In this document: positions 63,316 through 64,000 of the stretch, one piece after another | Numbering within the stretch: position 1 is the first letter of the stretch | Layout of the letters: every line of letters begins with the position of its first letter | NCBI GenBank assembly: GCA_050157065.1 | Contig: CP189573.1 | Origin: Avipropionibacterium sp050157065 | Lineage (GTDB): Bacteria > Actinomycetota > Actinomycetes > Propionibacteriales > Propionibacteriaceae | DNA length: 64,000 bases | Reading direction: 5' to 3' (one strand) | Position numbers and translations under genes: made by a program | Notes under the pieces: model-generated | The model's input: the letters and a program-made list of their open reading frames with translations, nothing else | What the model was told of the DNA's origin: nothing | Database searches by the model: none

Positions 63316-64000
63316 TCAGCGCACCTCGCCCGAGAGGGGGTCCTCGTCCGCCCGGTCCTGCTGCGCCTGCCCGGTCGACGGGTCCTGCTGGGTCTGCCCG
63401 GCGGGCGGGGTACCCAGCTTGTGCTCGCCGGTGTACTTGTCGACCAGGCCCTGGATGTCGATGCCGGTGGTGTTCTTCAGCATCTCCATGGTCTGCACGA
63501 CGTTGTCGGTGACCTGCTTGGGCAGCGCGCTGGCGCCGTCGGTGGAGACGACGGTCAGCTTGTCGATCGACGACATCGGGCCGGCGACCTCGCGGGCCAC
63601 CTGCGGCAGCACGCCGACCAGCATCTCGAGCACGGCGGCCTCGTTGTACTTGGCGTACGCGGCGGCCTTCTTCTCCATCGCATCGGCCTCGGCCTGCCCC
63701 TTGGCCAGGATGGCGGCACCTTCGGCCTCACCCTCGGCCCGCAGGGCCTCGGCCTCGGCGACACGGCGGGCCTTCTCGGCCTCACCACGACGGGCACCCT
63801 CGATGGCCTCGGCCTCGGCCAACGCCGTACGGCGGGACTTGTCACCTTCACCGGTGAGACGGGCCTTCTCCGCCTCGGCCTGAGCGGCGGCGATGGCGGC
63901 CTGCCGGCGGGCGTCGGCCTCCTTGATCTCGGCGATCCGGCTGGCCTCGGCCTCGGTCTCCACGCGGTACCGCTCAGCGTCGGCCGGCTTGCGGACCTCG
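63316..64000 (-). CDS. Flotillin-family (SPFH) protein, 5' end outside the window
   Basis: C-terminal 228 codons of a flotillin-like protein. The visible part is an Ala/Glu-rich coiled coil with EAEA repeats (EAEASRIAEIKEADARRQAAIAAAQAEAEK), then the conserved flotillin end AAVLEMLVGVLPQVAREVAGPMSSIDKLTVVSTDG, and a Gln-rich tail. Flotillins form membrane microdomain scaffolds. The SPFH domain and start codon lie to the right of the window. Confidence 0.92.
   Translation of the reverse strand, partial: EVRKPADAERYRVETEAEASRIAEIKEADARRQAAIAAAQAEAEKARLTGEGDKSRRTALAEAEAIEGARRGEAEKARRVAEAEALRAEGEAEGAAILAKGQAEADAMEKKAAAYAKYNEAAVLEMLVGVLPQVAREVAGPMSSIDKLTVVSTDGASALPKQVTDNVVQTMEMLKNTTGIDIQGLVDKYTGEHKLGTPPAGQTQQDPSTGQAQQDRADEDPLSGEVR

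Overview
The window is high-GC DNA with actinobacterial features: frequent GTG and TTG starts, tightly coupled operons with 4-nt stop/start overlaps, a complete menaquinone-linked complex I operon, and Tat-exported enzymes. The gene set is consistent with the Propionibacteriaceae/Microlunatus neighbourhood, but I cannot place it more precisely from sequence alone. Every stretch longer than 150 bases without a gene is listed as a feature; I saw no tRNA, rRNA, CRISPR array, IS element or phage genes.

Layout. (1) 1-13,888, minus strand: a geranylgeranyl-reductase-family flavoprotein (probably the menaquinone reductase MenJ) followed by nuoA-B-C-D-E-F-G-H-I-J-K-L, with nuoL running off the left edge. 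(2) 14,039-38,621: an accessory block for foraging on a complex glycan or glycoconjugate. It contains a hypothetical protein, a CE15-like esterase, a large Tat-exported BNR/sialidase-like protein, an operon of a signal-less FG-GAP propeller and a signal-less BNR protein, a GntR/FCD regulator, a nine-gene operon behind a lipoprotein gene (Dpp-type ABC transporter, PLP enzyme, AstE/AspA-type deacylase, DapA-family aldolase/lyase, Gfo/Idh oxidoreductase, SDR), and a 1,224-residue Tat-exported glycosidase-like protein. (3) 38,758-51,264: menF, an orphan lipoprotein solute-binding protein, a heparinase II/III-like protein, a two-component system, a Ser/Pro-rich exported protein, an ABC exporter pair, a ParD/ParE-like module, and a BadF-type sugar kinase divergent from nanE. 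(4) 51,363-58,769: menaquinone genes menG, menD, menC, menE and menA, with a TM0106-type nuclease coupled to menG. (5) 58,792-64,000: a small PLDc_N membrane protein, a Tat-exported D,D-peptidase with two peptidoglycan-binding repeats, an SDR, a Tat-exported beta-propeller, and the C-terminal part of a flotillin.

Main discovery. A shared 20-bp element with core TTGTnGGAY lies in all five promoter regions of the accessory block: the exported sialidase-like gene, the FG-GAP operon, gntR itself, the Dpp operon and the exported glycosidase. At four of them it overlaps, or lies within a few bases of, a recognisable -35/-10 promoter. The best copy, TTGTGGGACAA, fits the FadR/FCD operator consensus TnGTnnnACnA. 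This defines a probable GntR regulon of about 16 genes. The block looks like an inside-out glycan system: only two Tat proteins and the binding lipoproteins act outside, while enzyme types that are normally secreted (CE15 esterase, BNR, FG-GAP, and nearby heparinase-like) lack signal peptides and would act after import. The substrate (uronate-, sialate- or amino-acid-conjugate-like) cannot be decided from sequence alone.
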